This document shows positions 1 to 8,331 of a DNA stretch of 64,000 bases, piece by piece. This stretch comes from Bhargavaea ullalensis. GTDB taxonomy: Bacteria; Bacillota; Bacilli; Bacillales_A; Planococcaceae. The notes under the pieces were generated by a model, which saw only the letters and a program-made list of their open reading frames with translations, did not search any database and was not told where the DNA came from. How positions within the stretch are numbered: the first letter of the stretch is position 1; every line of letters begins with the position of its first letter. The DNA lies in assembly GCF_040545425.1 (NCBI RefSeq), contig NZ_JBEPLW010000001.1; one strand, 5' to 3'. A program made the position numbers and the translations under genes.

Positions 1-517
1 GGTCCGCGCTGTCGAATGTCTTCAGTTTCAGCGCCTGCCTCAGCGTAGACGGATTGTAGAAATCAGAGGGATTGCGGAAAGGCCGCTGAATGAAATGTTT
101 TTTTGCAACGGTGAATCGTTCGTAGATTTCCCCAAGGTAATTCAGGAAGCCCTGGGCATCTTCTTCGCTGATCTCCTCGAGCGTTTTCATCAGCTCGACA
201 AGGTCTGAGCGGATTTCGTAATGATCTTCCTCCCTGCTGCCGAAAAAGACGGAATACATCGGGTCGAGCCGCTCCATGGGAATGTAGTCATCAGGATTGC
301 GGCCGGCAAGTTCGAATACTTCACGGTAAAGCTCGGGCATCATCACGATCGTGGGGCCAAGGTCAAATTTGAACCCATCCTGCTCGATCTGATGCATTTT
401 TCCTCCGACCATCGATTCCTTTTCATAGATTTCCACTTCATATCCTGCATGCTGCAACCGGATGGCGCTGGCCAAACCTGCCACACCGGCTCCGACGACG
501 ATCACTTTTTTGCCCAT
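1..517 (-). CDS. phytoene/diapophytoene desaturase family (CrtI/CrtN), 3' end outside window
   Basis: The minus strand is open from an ATG at 517 to the left edge, giving the first 172 residues. They start with a Rossmann FAD/NAD fold (KKVIVVGAGVAGLASAIRLQ), then YEVEIYEKESMVGGKM and FDLGPTIVMMPELYREVF, the N-terminal signature of CrtI-type carotenoid desaturases. These membrane-associated flavoproteins introduce double bonds into phytoene or 4,4'-diapophytoene. An AAGGAG site precedes the ATG by 7 nt. The gene diverges from a MerR/B12-type regulator, a classical arrangement for light-controlled carotenoid genes. C30 versus C40 substrate cannot be decided from this fragment; CrtN is likelier in this group of bacteria. 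Confidence 0.85.
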   Translation of the reverse strand, partial: MGKKVIVVGAGVAGLASAIRLQHAGYEVEIYEKESMVGGKMHQIEQDGFKFDLGPTIVMMPELYREVFELAGRNPDDYIPMERLDPMYSVFFGSREEDHYEIRSDLVELMKTLEEISEEDAQGFLNYLGEIYERFTVAKKHFIQRPFRNPSDFYNPSTLRQALKLKTFDSAD

Positions 518-589
518 CTGCAAGCTCCTTCCAGAAAGAAAGTCCAACCCGCCGGAATATACGAAAGGCTGTACACGGATCCTTTCTTT

Positions 590-620
590 TGTATAATGTT
601 GATTGTACAACATTGTACAA
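590..620 (-). promoter_or_regulatory. putative promoter of the carotenoid gene with two TTGTACAA operators
   Basis: Two perfect 8-bp palindromes TTGTACAA occupy 603-610 and 613-620, with start points 10 bp apart (one helical turn). Read on the minus strand, TTGTAC at 620-615 can serve as the -35, with an AT-rich -10 such as TTATAC at 596-591. The palindromes would therefore lie on the -35 and spacer. The same motif occurs in the promoter of the divergent regulator gene. The binding protein is inferred to be that regulator; the exact -10 is uncertain. Confidence 0.55.
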
Positions 621-706
621 AAAGAACACAAGCAATATGAAAATATAAAGGTTTTTCAAGAGTTGATTGTATTTGAGGGGTTTTGTATATGGTTTTCTGT
701 CTTAAC

Positions 707-736
707 GTTGTACAACACTTACTGAGCGACTATAAT
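707..736 (+). promoter_or_regulatory. sigma-A promoter of the MerR/B12 regulator with overlapping operator
   Basis: TTGTAC (708-713), a 17-bp spacer and TATAAT (731-736) make a near-consensus sigma-A promoter. The -35 lies inside the perfect palindrome GTTGTACAAC (707-716), the same core as the two sites in front of the divergent desaturase gene. This predicts negative autoregulation. Confidence 0.75.
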
Positions 737-773
737 GGGGGAAGAAGAAAAAAACGGTTGAGGGACGAGCGCT

Positions 774-1670
774 ATGGAGAGGGCAAAACGTTATTACGTC
801 AAAGAAGTGGCTTCTATTACCGGGCTGTCTGCTCAAGTGATCCGAAAGTGGGAAGATCGTTATGGCATTGTCCGGCCGGAAAGACTGGACAATGGCTACC
901 GTGTCTACAGCGAAGCTGATATTGCGAAACTGATGAGAGCGAAATCTCTCCAGCTGGAGGGGCACTCCTTGCTGAAAGTCGCGAAATTGCTTGAGGGGAG
1001 TGCTGAAACGGATAGCGGCGAGCAGTCGGTCATCCCGTCCGAAAAGAAAGTCGGGCATACAGCCAAACTTTTGGAAGCGGGCAGCAGATGTGATGAGGGC
1101 GAGCTGTCCCTCATACTCCGGCATGCCTACAATGAACTTGGCCTGAGGAGTTTTCTTGACGATGTAGTCATTCCGTTTCTTGAGGAGGTCGGCAGGAAAT
1201 GGGAGACGGAGGAGTGGGGCGAGTTCCAGGAATCGTTTTCAAGTTTGGTGATCCGGGATTTCCTCATCAATCTCCGGCGAAATTACAAAGCGCATGAAGA
1301 GGCGCCACTTGTGATCGGGGCATGCTTCCCTGGAGAAACGCATGAAATACCGGTCCATATCATTTTGCTGAAACTCATGCTGGAAGGGTATCAAACTCAT
1401 CTGATCGGTGCCTCGCCAGCACCGGGTGTGATCGAGGCAATCACGGACAGGCTGGATCCGGCAATCGTTTTGTTGTCGGCAGCGACTACCCTGCCGTTTA
1501 TCCGGCATCCGGAAGTTTTGCCTGCACTGGACCGATTCGCTGCATCGCGTCCGGAAATCCGGTTTTATGCAGGGGGAGAAGGGACGATGCTTTACACGGC
1601 TTCTCACCAACCGGTGATGATCCGGGTTACAAATGATGTCGAAGAAATCGGACCGCCGTCCGGCAATTGA
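774..1670 (+). CDS. MerR-family regulator with cobalamin-binding domain (CarH/LitR-like)
   Basis: 298 aa. Residues 6-75 form a MerR winged helix (YVKEVASITGLSAQVIRKWE, NGYRVYSEADI). Residues 100-170 match the four-helix B12-capping domain and 180-290 a B12-binding Rossmann domain, with the lower-ligand motif GETHEIP. CarH/LitR proteins bind adenosylcobalamin, tetramerise on operators in the dark and release DNA in light, controlling carotenoid genes. Divergence from a carotenoid desaturase fits. Oddity: the W-x9-EH motif of CarH reads W-ETEEWGEFQ-ES here, so the second-helix His is Ser, and the residue after Trp (His in CarH, the light-state ligand) is Glu. Light chemistry may differ or be lost. 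A GAGGGA site lies 8 nt before the ATG. Confidence 0.82.
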   Translation: MERAKRYYVKEVASITGLSAQVIRKWEDRYGIVRPERLDNGYRVYSEADIAKLMRAKSLQLEGHSLLKVAKLLEGSAETDSGEQSVIPSEKKVGHTAKLLEAGSRCDEGELSLILRHAYNELGLRSFLDDVVIPFLEEVGRKWETEEWGEFQESFSSLVIRDFLINLRRNYKAHEEAPLVIGACFPGETHEIPVHIILLKLMLEGYQTHLIGASPAPGVIEAITDRLDPAIVLLSAATTLPFIRHPEVLPALDRFAASRPEIRFYAGGEGTMLYTASHQPVMIRVTNDVEEIGPPSGN

Positions 1671-1706
1671 AACACTCTCACCATCCATTTTGGCGAGGGT
1701 GTTTTT
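1671..1706 (+). terminator. rho-independent terminator after the MerR/B12 gene
   Basis: AACACTCTCACCA pairs with TGGCGAGGGTGTT around a 6-nt loop (one mismatch, one G-U), followed directly by TTT. It starts right after the stop codon. Confidence 0.8.
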
Positions 1707-1839
1707 GGCGGAGGCGGGCATGTAAACCGGCTTATGGTATAATCTGCGGAACATGCGGATCCATTCCGGGGAAGGTGCAGGCAGGGGAAGACCTGACCGG
1801 ATCCGGTAAACCGGAGTGTACCAGAAAGTGGGCGAGATC

Positions 1840-3231
1840 ATGGCAGAAACAGAAACGTTCGATTTCAGAAAGAATATTCCGCTGTTCGCCGTCCTTTTAT
1901 CGGGCGCGTTCATCACAATCCTGAACCAGACACTCGTCGCGACTGCGCTGCCGCCGATCATGCATGATTTCGGCATCACCGAAAGCACGGTCCAGTGGCT
2001 GCAGTCGGGCTTCATGCTCGTGAACGGGATCATGATTCCGATCACGGCGTTCCTGATCCAGACCTACACGACTCGGAGGCTGTTCCTGAGCGCGATGGGC
2101 ATCTTCGCCGCCGGGACGCTGGTCGCGGCGCTCGCCCCGAATTTCCCGGTGCTTCTCGCCGGCCGCCTCTTGCAGGGAGCGGGGGCCGGGATCATGATGC
2201 CCCTTCTCCAGACGATCATGTTCCTTCTGTTCCCGCTTGAGCAACGGGGAAAGGCGATGGGCATGTACGGACTCGTCATCGCCTTCGCTCCGGCAATCGG
2301 GCCGAGCCTGTCCGGCTATCTGGTGGACCAGTTCCCTTGGCGCAGCATTTTCTATGTCGTGCTGCCGGTAGCCCTTCTGATCATCGTTGCCGCCGCCTTC
2401 CTGCTGAAGAACGTCACCAAGCAGACATTTCCGAAGGTGGACATTCCGTCGATCATCTTGTCGACTCTCGGCTTCGGCGGGCTGCTCTACGGGTTCAGCA
2501 TCGCGGGGAGCGGCGGCTGGCTGCAGGCCCAGGTCGGGATTGCCATGCTGGTCGGCGCGGTGACGCTGTTCCTCTTCATCCGCCGTCAGCTGCGGCTGGA
2601 GCAGCCGATTCTGGAGATGCGGGTGTTCGGGAATAAAATCTTCGCCGTGACGACGGTCCTCGGCATGATCGTGTTTTCCTCGATGATCGCCGCGACCGTC
2701 ATCCTGCCGATCTACATGCAGACGATGCACGGCTTCACCGCCTTCCAGTCGGGCCTGATGCTGCTTCCGGGCGCCGCCATCATGGGGCTGATGAACCCGG
2801 TGACGGGGATCCTGTTCGACAAGTACGGAGGGAAGTGGCTGCTGCGTGCGGGCTTTGCCATCCTGACCGTCACGACGTTCATGTTCACGAGCCTGACCGA
2901 CGAAACGAGCTTCGTTTATCTGGCGGTGCTGAACGCCGTCCGGATGTTCGGCATTTCGATGGTCATGATGCCGTCGACCACACTCGGCCTCAATCAGCTG
3001 CCGGCCACCCTCATCCCGCATGGAACCGCCGTCAACAACACGTTCCGGCAAATGTCCGGTTCGGTCGGGACGGCCATCCTCGTCACGGTCATGGCGACCG
3101 CTGGACTCCACGACGGCACCGCACTCGGCGCCATCCGCGGCGTGAACTTGTCCTTCGTCGCGGCCGGCTGGATCGCCGTCCTCGGCCTGATCCTCACTTT
3201 CTTCATCAGGGACCCGAAGAAAGAGGGATGA
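1840..3231 (+). CDS. MFS drug-efflux transporter, DHA2 (EmrB/QacA) type
   Basis: 463 aa integral membrane protein with about 14 hydrophobic segments. The start NIPLFAVLLSGAFITILNQT carries the DHA2 motif region; LLAGRLLQGAGAGIMMPLLQ (about 98-117) is MFS motif B, and FAPAIGPSLSGYLVD fits antiporter motif C of proton-coupled exporters. Likely role: proton-driven export of hydrophobic or cationic compounds. ATG 1840 is chosen over GTG 1816, which has no ribosome site; the site before 1840 (AAAGTGGG) is itself weak. It is a single-gene unit between two terminators; substrate cannot be read from sequence. Confidence 0.85.
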   Translation: MAETETFDFRKNIPLFAVLLSGAFITILNQTLVATALPPIMHDFGITESTVQWLQSGFMLVNGIMIPITAFLIQTYTTRRLFLSAMGIFAAGTLVAALAPNFPVLLAGRLLQGAGAGIMMPLLQTIMFLLFPLEQRGKAMGMYGLVIAFAPAIGPSLSGYLVDQFPWRSIFYVVLPVALLIIVAAAFLLKNVTKQTFPKVDIPSIILSTLGFGGLLYGFSIAGSGGWLQAQVGIAMLVGAVTLFLFIRRQLRLEQPILEMRVFGNKIFAVTTVLGMIVFSSMIAATVILPIYMQTMHGFTAFQSGLMLLPGAAIMGLMNPVTGILFDKYGGKWLLRAGFAILTVTTFMFTSLTDETSFVYLAVLNAVRMFGISMVMMPSTTLGLNQLPATLIPHGTAVNNTFRQMSGSVGTAILVTVMATAGLHDGTALGAIRGVNLSFVAAGWIAVLGLILTFFIRDPKKEG

Positions 3232-3241
3232 ATCAAATGCA

Positions 3242-3278
3242 AACAGGCCTTCCCGGCAGAATCGGGAAGGCCTGTTTT
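3242..3278. terminator. strong hairpin terminator after the DHA2 transporter
   Basis: AACAGGCCTTCCCG and CGGGAAGGCCTGTT pair perfectly over 14 bp around a 7-nt loop, followed by TT. Repeat array A starts six bases later. Confidence 0.85.
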
Positions 3279-3283
3279 GATGA

Positions 3284-3361
3284 GCGTTATCTTTATCGGG
3301 AGAAGCGTTATCTTTAACCGGGGGAGCGTTATCTTTATCGGATGAAACGTTATCTTTATCT
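3284..3361. repeat. 21-nt periodic array A, core GCGTTATCTTTATC, 4 copies
   Basis: Cores start at 3284, 3305, 3326 and 3347, exactly 21 nt apart. Copies 1 and 3 are GCGTTATCTTTATC, copy 2 has TTTAACC and copy 4 starts ACG. Fillers of about 7 nt vary. The array fills the gap between the DHA2 terminator and the stop codon of the convergent LLM gene. The same core, in reverse complement, forms array E near 35.2 kb. Confidence 0.9.
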
Positions 3362-3373
3362 GAAAACCCATTC

Positions 3374-4399
3374 TCAGATCCCTTCCGCCGCGTCCTTCAA
3401 CAGTTCCATCGACCGCTTCTGCGATTCCAAGTCAAAGATCGGGGAGACGGCCATCACTTCGCCGAACGGCACGCGCCGGGCAAGACCGGCGAGACGGTCC
3501 CGGACGTGCCCCGCCGAACCGATGAGCCAGGAGCGGCGCACCGTCTCGATCTCATCCCGCTCCTTTTCGGTTTTCACGTCGCCGAGCGCCTGCCGGGGAG
3601 GCGGCAGCTTCACCTGGCGGCCGCGATGGGCCCAGAACTGTCCATGCAAGGCGCTTCCGGCAATGAACTCCGCTTCATCGCCGGTCTCTGCAACGAACGC
3701 GCGCATGGCGACGATCACCCGGGGCGTGCCGGCGTGTCCGGCCGCCCGGAAGCGGTCCGCATACAGGCCGGCCGTCTCCGCCATCTCTTCTTCATCCGAA
3801 TTGATGAAGTGGGCGAAGGCGTACGGGAGCCCGAGTTCCGCGGCGAGCCGTGCGGAGGAAGGGCCGGTGCCGAGGATCCAGACGTCCGGCGCTTCCCGGA
3901 CGGCGGGGCTCACCCGGAAGTGGCCGCTGAACGGGTGGTCTTCCGGCAGGTCGTCCGCGAGGTATTCAAGCAGCTCGCCCGTCATTTCAGGAAAGCGGTC
4001 CGTTTTCTTCGGCCCCCAGTCGTCGAGCGACCGGCCGCCGGCGAGGAGAATCGTCGGCAGGTGCGTGCCGCCGGGCGCCTTGCCGATGCCGAGGTCGACG
4101 CGTCCGGGTGCGAGGGCGCCCATGACGCGGAAGCTCTCGGCCACTTTGAACGGGCTGTAGTGCGTCAGCATGACGCCGCCCGTGCCGATGCGGATCCGTT
4201 CAGTCTTCCCGAGCAGGTGCGCCGCAAGGATTTCCGGTGCGGACCCGGCGAGCGTGCCGGATCCGTGGTGCTCGGACACCCAGTAGCGCTCGAGCCCGGT
4301 CCGGTCCGCATGCCGGGCGATTTCAACCGTCCGCGCAAACCCGTCTTCCGGAGTCATTCCCTCCATCAGCTGGGTCTGGTCCAGCATGCTCACTTTCAT
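3374..4399 (-). CDS. LLM class flavin-dependent oxidoreductase (luciferase-like)
   Basis: 341 aa, usual for bacterial luciferase-like monooxygenases. It opens with MKVSMLDQTQLMEGMTPEDG, has RYWVSEHHGSGTLAGSAPEI (about 40-60), the GTGGVMLTHYSPFKVAE strand-helix pair, and LGIGKAPGGTHLP; later DVWILGTGPSSARLAAELGL completes the TIM barrel flavin site. It resembles the MsnO8/YhbW-type subgroup. These cytosolic enzymes use FMNH2 and oxygen; substrate unknown. The ATG at 4399 follows AGGAAGGAG at about 11 nt; an upstream ATG at 4492 lacks a site. Convergent with the DHA2 pump. Confidence 0.85.
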   Translation of the reverse strand: MKVSMLDQTQLMEGMTPEDGFARTVEIARHADRTGLERYWVSEHHGSGTLAGSAPEILAAHLLGKTERIRIGTGGVMLTHYSPFKVAESFRVMGALAPGRVDLGIGKAPGGTHLPTILLAGGRSLDDWGPKKTDRFPEMTGELLEYLADDLPEDHPFSGHFRVSPAVREAPDVWILGTGPSSARLAAELGLPYAFAHFINSDEEEMAETAGLYADRFRAAGHAGTPRVIVAMRAFVAETGDEAEFIAGSALHGQFWAHRGRQVKLPPPRQALGDVKTEKERDEIETVRRSWLIGSAGHVRDRLAGLARRVPFGEVMAVSPIFDLESQKRSMELLKDAAEGI

Positions 4400-4494
4400 G
4401 GCTTGCCCAACTCCTTCCTTTGCAAGTACTTTAGCGGAGCGCGGGGAAGCGTTCAAGCGGGATGCCCGGACCTTCCGACGACCGCTCCGCAAAT

Positions 4495-4542
4495 AAAAAC
4501 GCGCGCCGTTCCCTTTATGCGGGAGCGGCGCGCGTTGTTTTC
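4495..4542 (-). terminator. terminator of the ptsHI operon
   Basis: ACGCGCGCCG pairs with CGGCGCGCGT, extended by TTCCC/GGGA around a short loop. Read on the minus strand it is followed by TTTTTATTT. It abuts the stop codon of ptsI. Confidence 0.85.
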
Positions 4543-6253
4543 ACTTCAGTCCGTCCAGGTATTCCAGCACTTCTTCGCCGGAGGCCATCGACAGGATGTC
4601 GCCGATCCGGGCTTCCATGTCGGCTTTGGACGTTTCCGCAAGCTTGGCGCGGGCCTTCAGGATCGAGGAAGCACTCATCGAAAACTCGTCGAGCCCCATG
4701 CCGAGCAGGAGCGGGACGGCGCGTTCATCGCCGGCCATTTCGCCGCACATGCCGGCCATCTTGCCTTCGCGGTGCGCGGCATCGATGACGTTCTGGATGA
4801 GCCGCAGGACGGCCGGGCTGAACGGCTGGTACAGATAGCCCAGTTTCTCGTTCATGCGGTCGGCGGCCATCGTGTACTGGATCAGGTCGTTCGTGCCGAT
4901 CGAGAAAAAGTCCACTTCACGCGCAAAGGCATCCGCCATAAGGGCGGCGGCCGGGATTTCGACCATCATGCCGACTTCGAACCCGTCGCTCACCGGGACG
5001 CCGGCCGCCTTGAGCTTGTCCCGCTCGTCGAGGAGAACCGCTTTCGCGCGGCGGAATTCGTCCACGGTCGCGATCATCGGGAACATGATCTTCAGCTTGC
5101 CGTGCACGCTCGCCCGGAGCAGCGCACGCAGCTGGACGCGGAACAGATCTTCTTCCTGGAGGCAGAGCCGGATCGCCCGGATGCCGAGGAACGGATTTTC
5201 CTCCTCGGGCAGCGGCATGTAAGACAGCTTTTTGTCTCCGCCGATGTCGAGCGTGCGGACGATTGTCGGCCGTCCGTCCATCTGTTCGAGGACGCTCCGG
5301 TAGGCCTCATATTGTTCATCCTCGGTCGGCAGGGCGTCGCGGCCCATGTACAGGAACTCGGTCCTGAACAGGCCGACGCCCTCGCCGCCGTGCTCCAGCA
5401 CTTTCGCCGCGTCGGCCGGCGAGCCGATGTTGCCGGCGATTTCAACCCGGTGGCCGTCTGCAGAGATGCTCGGCTCGGCCGCCAGCCGGGAAAGCTCTTC
5501 CCGCTGCAGGCCGAGCGTCTGCTGTTTTTCCGTGTAATCGGCGACCGTCTGATCGTCAGGCCGCACGATCACTTCGCCGGCGGAGCCGTCGACAATGAGG
5601 AGGTCGCCTTCTTTGACCGTTTCCATCGCGGAGCGGCTGCCGACGACGGCGGGGATTTCAAGCGTCCTGGCGAGGATCGCCGAGTGGGACGTGCGGCCGC
5701 CGATGTCTGTGATGAACCCTTTCACGTAAACGGGGTTCAGCTGGACGGTGTCGGACGGCGTCAGGTCTTCCGCCACGATGATCACTTCTTCTCGGATGAG
5801 CGAGGGATTCGGCACCGTCACGCCGAGCAGATGGGACAGAATGCGCTTCGTCACGTCGCGGATGTCCGCCGCCCGCTCTTTCATGTAGGCATTGTCCATC
5901 GACTCAAACAGGGCGACGAAGCCGGACGCGGTCTCGTCGAGCGCATGCTCTGCGTTCACGCTATCGGTTCGAATCTTGTCTTTCACCGGGCCGATCAGTT
6001 CCGGGTCGTCGAGCACGAGCAGGTGCGCGCTGAAGATCTCGGCCTCCTCTTCGCCGATCTCTCCGGCGGTCCGCTCGCGTATTTCTTCCAGTTCCCGTCG
6101 CGAGGCGGCCAGTGCTTCGTCCAGCCGGGACAGTTCGGCCCCGGTGTCCGTAATCCTTCTCTTCTTCGCCTCAAGAACGGGGTGCTCCAGCCGGAACGCC
6201 TTGGCGACTGCGATGCCGTCGGACGCGGCGATGCCGCTGAGTTTGGCTGCCAT
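4541..6253 (-). CDS. ptsI: phosphoenolpyruvate-protein phosphotransferase, PTS enzyme I
   Basis: 570 aa, full length for enzyme I. It autophosphorylates from PEP and passes phosphate to HPr, the first step of PTS sugar uptake in the cytosol. The phospho-His lies in GGRTSHSAIL (His190; His189 in E. coli). The PEP-binding barrel shows RTEFLYMGRD, RTLDIGGDK, SIGTNDLIQYT and the C-terminal GMCGEMAGD with catalytic Cys. The ATG at 6253 lies one base past the ptsH stop, so the two are coupled. It serves both the fructose and the EIIA/EIICB operons nearby. Confidence 0.97.
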   Translation of the reverse strand: MAAKLSGIAASDGIAVAKAFRLEHPVLEAKKRRITDTGAELSRLDEALAASRRELEEIRERTAGEIGEEEAEIFSAHLLVLDDPELIGPVKDKIRTDSVNAEHALDETASGFVALFESMDNAYMKERAADIRDVTKRILSHLLGVTVPNPSLIREEVIIVAEDLTPSDTVQLNPVYVKGFITDIGGRTSHSAILARTLEIPAVVGSRSAMETVKEGDLLIVDGSAGEVIVRPDDQTVADYTEKQQTLGLQREELSRLAAEPSISADGHRVEIAGNIGSPADAAKVLEHGGEGVGLFRTEFLYMGRDALPTEDEQYEAYRSVLEQMDGRPTIVRTLDIGGDKKLSYMPLPEEENPFLGIRAIRLCLQEEDLFRVQLRALLRASVHGKLKIMFPMIATVDEFRRAKAVLLDERDKLKAAGVPVSDGFEVGMMVEIPAAALMADAFAREVDFFSIGTNDLIQYTMAADRMNEKLGYLYQPFSPAVLRLIQNVIDAAHREGKMAGMCGEMAGDERAVPLLLGMGLDEFSMSASSILKARAKLAETSKADMEARIGDILSMASGEEVLEYLDGLK

Positions 6254-6254
6254 G

Positions 6255-6521
6255 TTACTCAGCCAGCCCTTCGGATTTCATGACTTCCTCGACCTTGGCG
6301 ATCGCTTCGTTTTCATCACTGCCGTCTGCGCGGACCGTCACAGATGAGCCGGGCGCGACGCCGAGCGACATGACTCCGAGGATGGACTTCATGTTGACGG
6401 TCTTGTCTTTGTAAATGAGAGAGATGTCCGACTGGAACGGTGCGAGCGAACCGACGAGCTTGGATGCGGGCCGAGCGTGCAGGCCTTCTGAACCGCTGAT
6501 GACAAATTGTTTTTCGATCAT
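6255..6521 (-). CDS. ptsH: phosphocarrier protein HPr (first copy)
   Basis: 88 aa. His15 in SEGLHARPAS is the phosphoacceptor from enzyme I; Ser46 in NMKSILGVMSLG is the HPr-kinase site used for CcpA-type catabolite control in Firmicutes. The ATG at 6521 has a strong GGAGG site. It is the first gene of ptsHI and divergent from fruRKA. A second HPr gene lies at 13452-13724; this copy is closer to typical Bacillus HPr around Ser46 and is the likely general phosphocarrier. Confidence 0.95.
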   Translation of the reverse strand: MIEKQFVISGSEGLHARPASKLVGSLAPFQSDISLIYKDKTVNMKSILGVMSLGVAPGSSVTVRADGSDENEAIAKVEEVMKSEGLAE

Positions 6522-6582
6522 ATGAAACGCCTCCGATTGAATCCGGCAGAGCCGGTTGAATGTTTTTGATTGTTTATGATAG

Positions 6583-6611
6583 ATTATGATGGATTTGTGA
6601 AGCGTTTTCAA
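6583..6611 (-). promoter_or_regulatory. sigma-A promoter of ptsHI with cre-like sequence
   Basis: On the minus strand TTGAAA (6611-6606), a 17-bp spacer and CATAAT (6588-6583) form a good sigma-A promoter. GTGAAGCGTTTTCA (6597-6610) overlaps the -35 and matches the right half of a Bacillus catabolite-responsive element, with a poor left half. The divergent fruR promoter must also lie in 6540-6640, where no single -35/-10 pair stands out. Confidence 0.6.
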
Positions 6612-6652
6612 GTAGAATGAAACCAATCTATGAGAGTGAAGGAGTTGCGGCC

Positions 6653-7405
6653 ATGCTGACGGCGGAAAGACACGATCTCATTATGGGCCTTCTGAAAAAC
6701 AGGCAAACCGTGAAAATCGCCGATCTGGTTTCACAAACGGGGGCATCTGAGTCGACGATCCGGCGAGACCTCACCGAGCTGGAGGACCTGGGGCTTCTCG
6801 AGCGGGTCCATGGCGGCGCGACGACCCGGGAGCGGAATATCCAGGAACTCAGCGTGTCCGACAAATCGGTCAAAAACGAGCAGGAGAAGCTGGCGATCGC
6901 GTCTTACGCCGCCTCGCTCGTCGAGGAAGGCGAGTATCTCTTTCTCGACGCGGGGACGACGACGTTCCGGATGATCCCCTTTTTGAAAGACAAGCAGGCG
7001 GTCGTCGTCACGAACGGGCTTTCCCATGTGGATGCGCTCGTGGAGCACGGAATCACCACTTACCTGACGGCCGGTTATGTGAAGGCAAAGACGCTCGCAC
7101 TCGTCGGCCCCCAGGCGACCGAGTCGCTTTCCGGCTACCGGTTCGACCGGTGCTTCCTGGGAGCGAACGGCTTTCATCCGCAGTCGGGGTTCACGACGCC
7201 CGACCCGGAAGAAGCGGCAGTCAAGAAACTTGCCGCCTCGCTTTCCCGCAGACCCTATGTGCTGGCCGATCATACGAAATGGAACCAGGTGAGCTTCGCA
7301 CGGGTCTTCGGCCTGGAGGAGGCAACGCTCATCACGGGCGGACTTGGGGCATCGGTCCGCTCTGCGCTTGAAGAAAAAACGACCGTGGAGGTGGTGTACG
7401 GATGA
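6653..7405 (+). CDS. fruR: DeoR-family repressor of the fructose operon
   Basis: 250 aa. An N-terminal DeoR winged helix (ERHDLIMGLLKNRQTVKIAD, GASESTIRRDLTELEDLGLL, RVHGGA) precedes the sugar-phosphate sensing domain (YLFLDAGTTTFRMIPFL, VVTNGLSHVDAL). FruR-type DeoR proteins respond to fructose 1-phosphate. ATG 6653 has a GAAGGAG site 9 nt upstream; an earlier ATG at 6617 lacks one. Its TGA overlaps the ATG of fruK, as in the fruRKA operon of B. subtilis. Confidence 0.93.
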   Translation: MLTAERHDLIMGLLKNRQTVKIADLVSQTGASESTIRRDLTELEDLGLLERVHGGATTRERNIQELSVSDKSVKNEQEKLAIASYAASLVEEGEYLFLDAGTTTFRMIPFLKDKQAVVVTNGLSHVDALVEHGITTYLTAGYVKAKTLALVGPQATESLSGYRFDRCFLGANGFHPQSGFTTPDPEEAAVKKLAASLSRRPYVLADHTKWNQVSFARVFGLEEATLITGGLGASVRSALEEKTTVEVVYG

Positions 7406-8331
7406 TCTACACTTGCACGCTGACCCCGTCACTTGACTATACCGTTTATCTTCCCGAGTTCACAGCCGGCAAACTGAACCGCTCGGAGGAAGTGTACTAT
7501 TATCCGGGCGGCAAGGGAATCAACGTCTCGCGCGTGCTCAAGCGCCTCGGGACCGACAATGTTGCGATGGCGGTCGCCGGCGGCTTCACCGGTGATTACA
7601 TCGGACAGTTTCTCCGCGGGGAAGGGATCCGGACCGATTTCATCCCGACCGCAGACACGACGAGGATCAACGTAAAGATCAAGTCTGCCGAAGAAACCGA
7701 GCTGAACGGGCCCGGGCCGGAATTGGCGGAAGAAGCGCGGCAACAGCTGCTCGGACGGGTGCGGCGGATGAAATCCGGCGACTGGCTCGTGCTCGCAGGC
7801 CGCATCCCGGGCTCGGACGGAGCGGCATTTGCCGTGGAACTGGCCGGGGCGTGCCAAAGCCGGGGCGTCCGGCTTGTCGTCGACTCGTCGGGCCCTGCGC
7901 TGAAGGAGCTGGCGAACATGCGCCCTTACCTGATGAAGCCGAACGGGGAAGAGCTCGGCGAACTGTCCGGAAAAGAGATTGAGACACGGGAAGATGCCCT
8001 GGAACAGGCGCGCGGACTCGTGGAAAAAGGCGTGCAGAACGTCATCGTCTCACTCGGAGGAGACGGGGCCCTGTTCGTTTCGCAAGAAGTGGAGGCGTCT
8101 GCGGAAGCGCCCCGCGGCAAAGTCGTGAACACGGTCGGCGCGGGCGATTCGCTCGTCTCGGGCTTCATCGCCGCTACCGGGGCAGGGGCGACTCCGCTTG
8201 AGGCGTTCCGGCGCGGCGTCGCGGCGGGGAGCGCCACGGCGTTCCGGTCGGATCTCTGCCGGAAAGAAGATGTGGATGCACTGGCCGGACAGGTCACGGT
8301 CACCCGGCTGGAAGGAGGAACGGAAAGATGA
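7402..8331 (+). CDS. fruK: 1-phosphofructokinase
   Basis: 309 aa PfkB-family kinase. It phosphorylates fructose 1-phosphate made by FruA to fructose 1,6-bisphosphate. It begins MIYTCTLTPSLDYTVYLPEF, typical of FruK/LacC kinases, with GGKGINVSRVLKRLG (substrate site) and VVNTVGAGDSLVSGF (about 251-265, catalytic Asp and anion hole). It overlaps fruR and fruA by ATGA at both ends, indicating tight coupling. Confidence 0.96.
   Translation: MIYTCTLTPSLDYTVYLPEFTAGKLNRSEEVYYYPGGKGINVSRVLKRLGTDNVAMAVAGGFTGDYIGQFLRGEGIRTDFIPTADTTRINVKIKSAEETELNGPGPELAEEARQQLLGRVRRMKSGDWLVLAGRIPGSDGAAFAVELAGACQSRGVRLVVDSSGPALKELANMRPYLMKPNGEELGELSGKEIETREDALEQARGLVEKGVQNVIVSLGGDGALFVSQEVEASAEAPRGKVVNTVGAGDSLVSGFIAATGAGATPLEAFRRGVAAGSATAFRSDLCRKEDVDALAGQVTVTRLEGGTER

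Noticed and set aside
1897..3111. A 404-codon minus-strand frame opposite the DHA2 transporter
   Set aside because: Arg/His/Asp-rich antisense translation with no family features; the plus-strand protein is a clear transporter.
3506..6283. A 925-codon plus-strand frame opposite the LLM, ptsI and ptsH genes
   Set aside because: It is the antisense shadow of high-GC coding sequence; ptsI and the LLM enzyme match known families on the minus strand.
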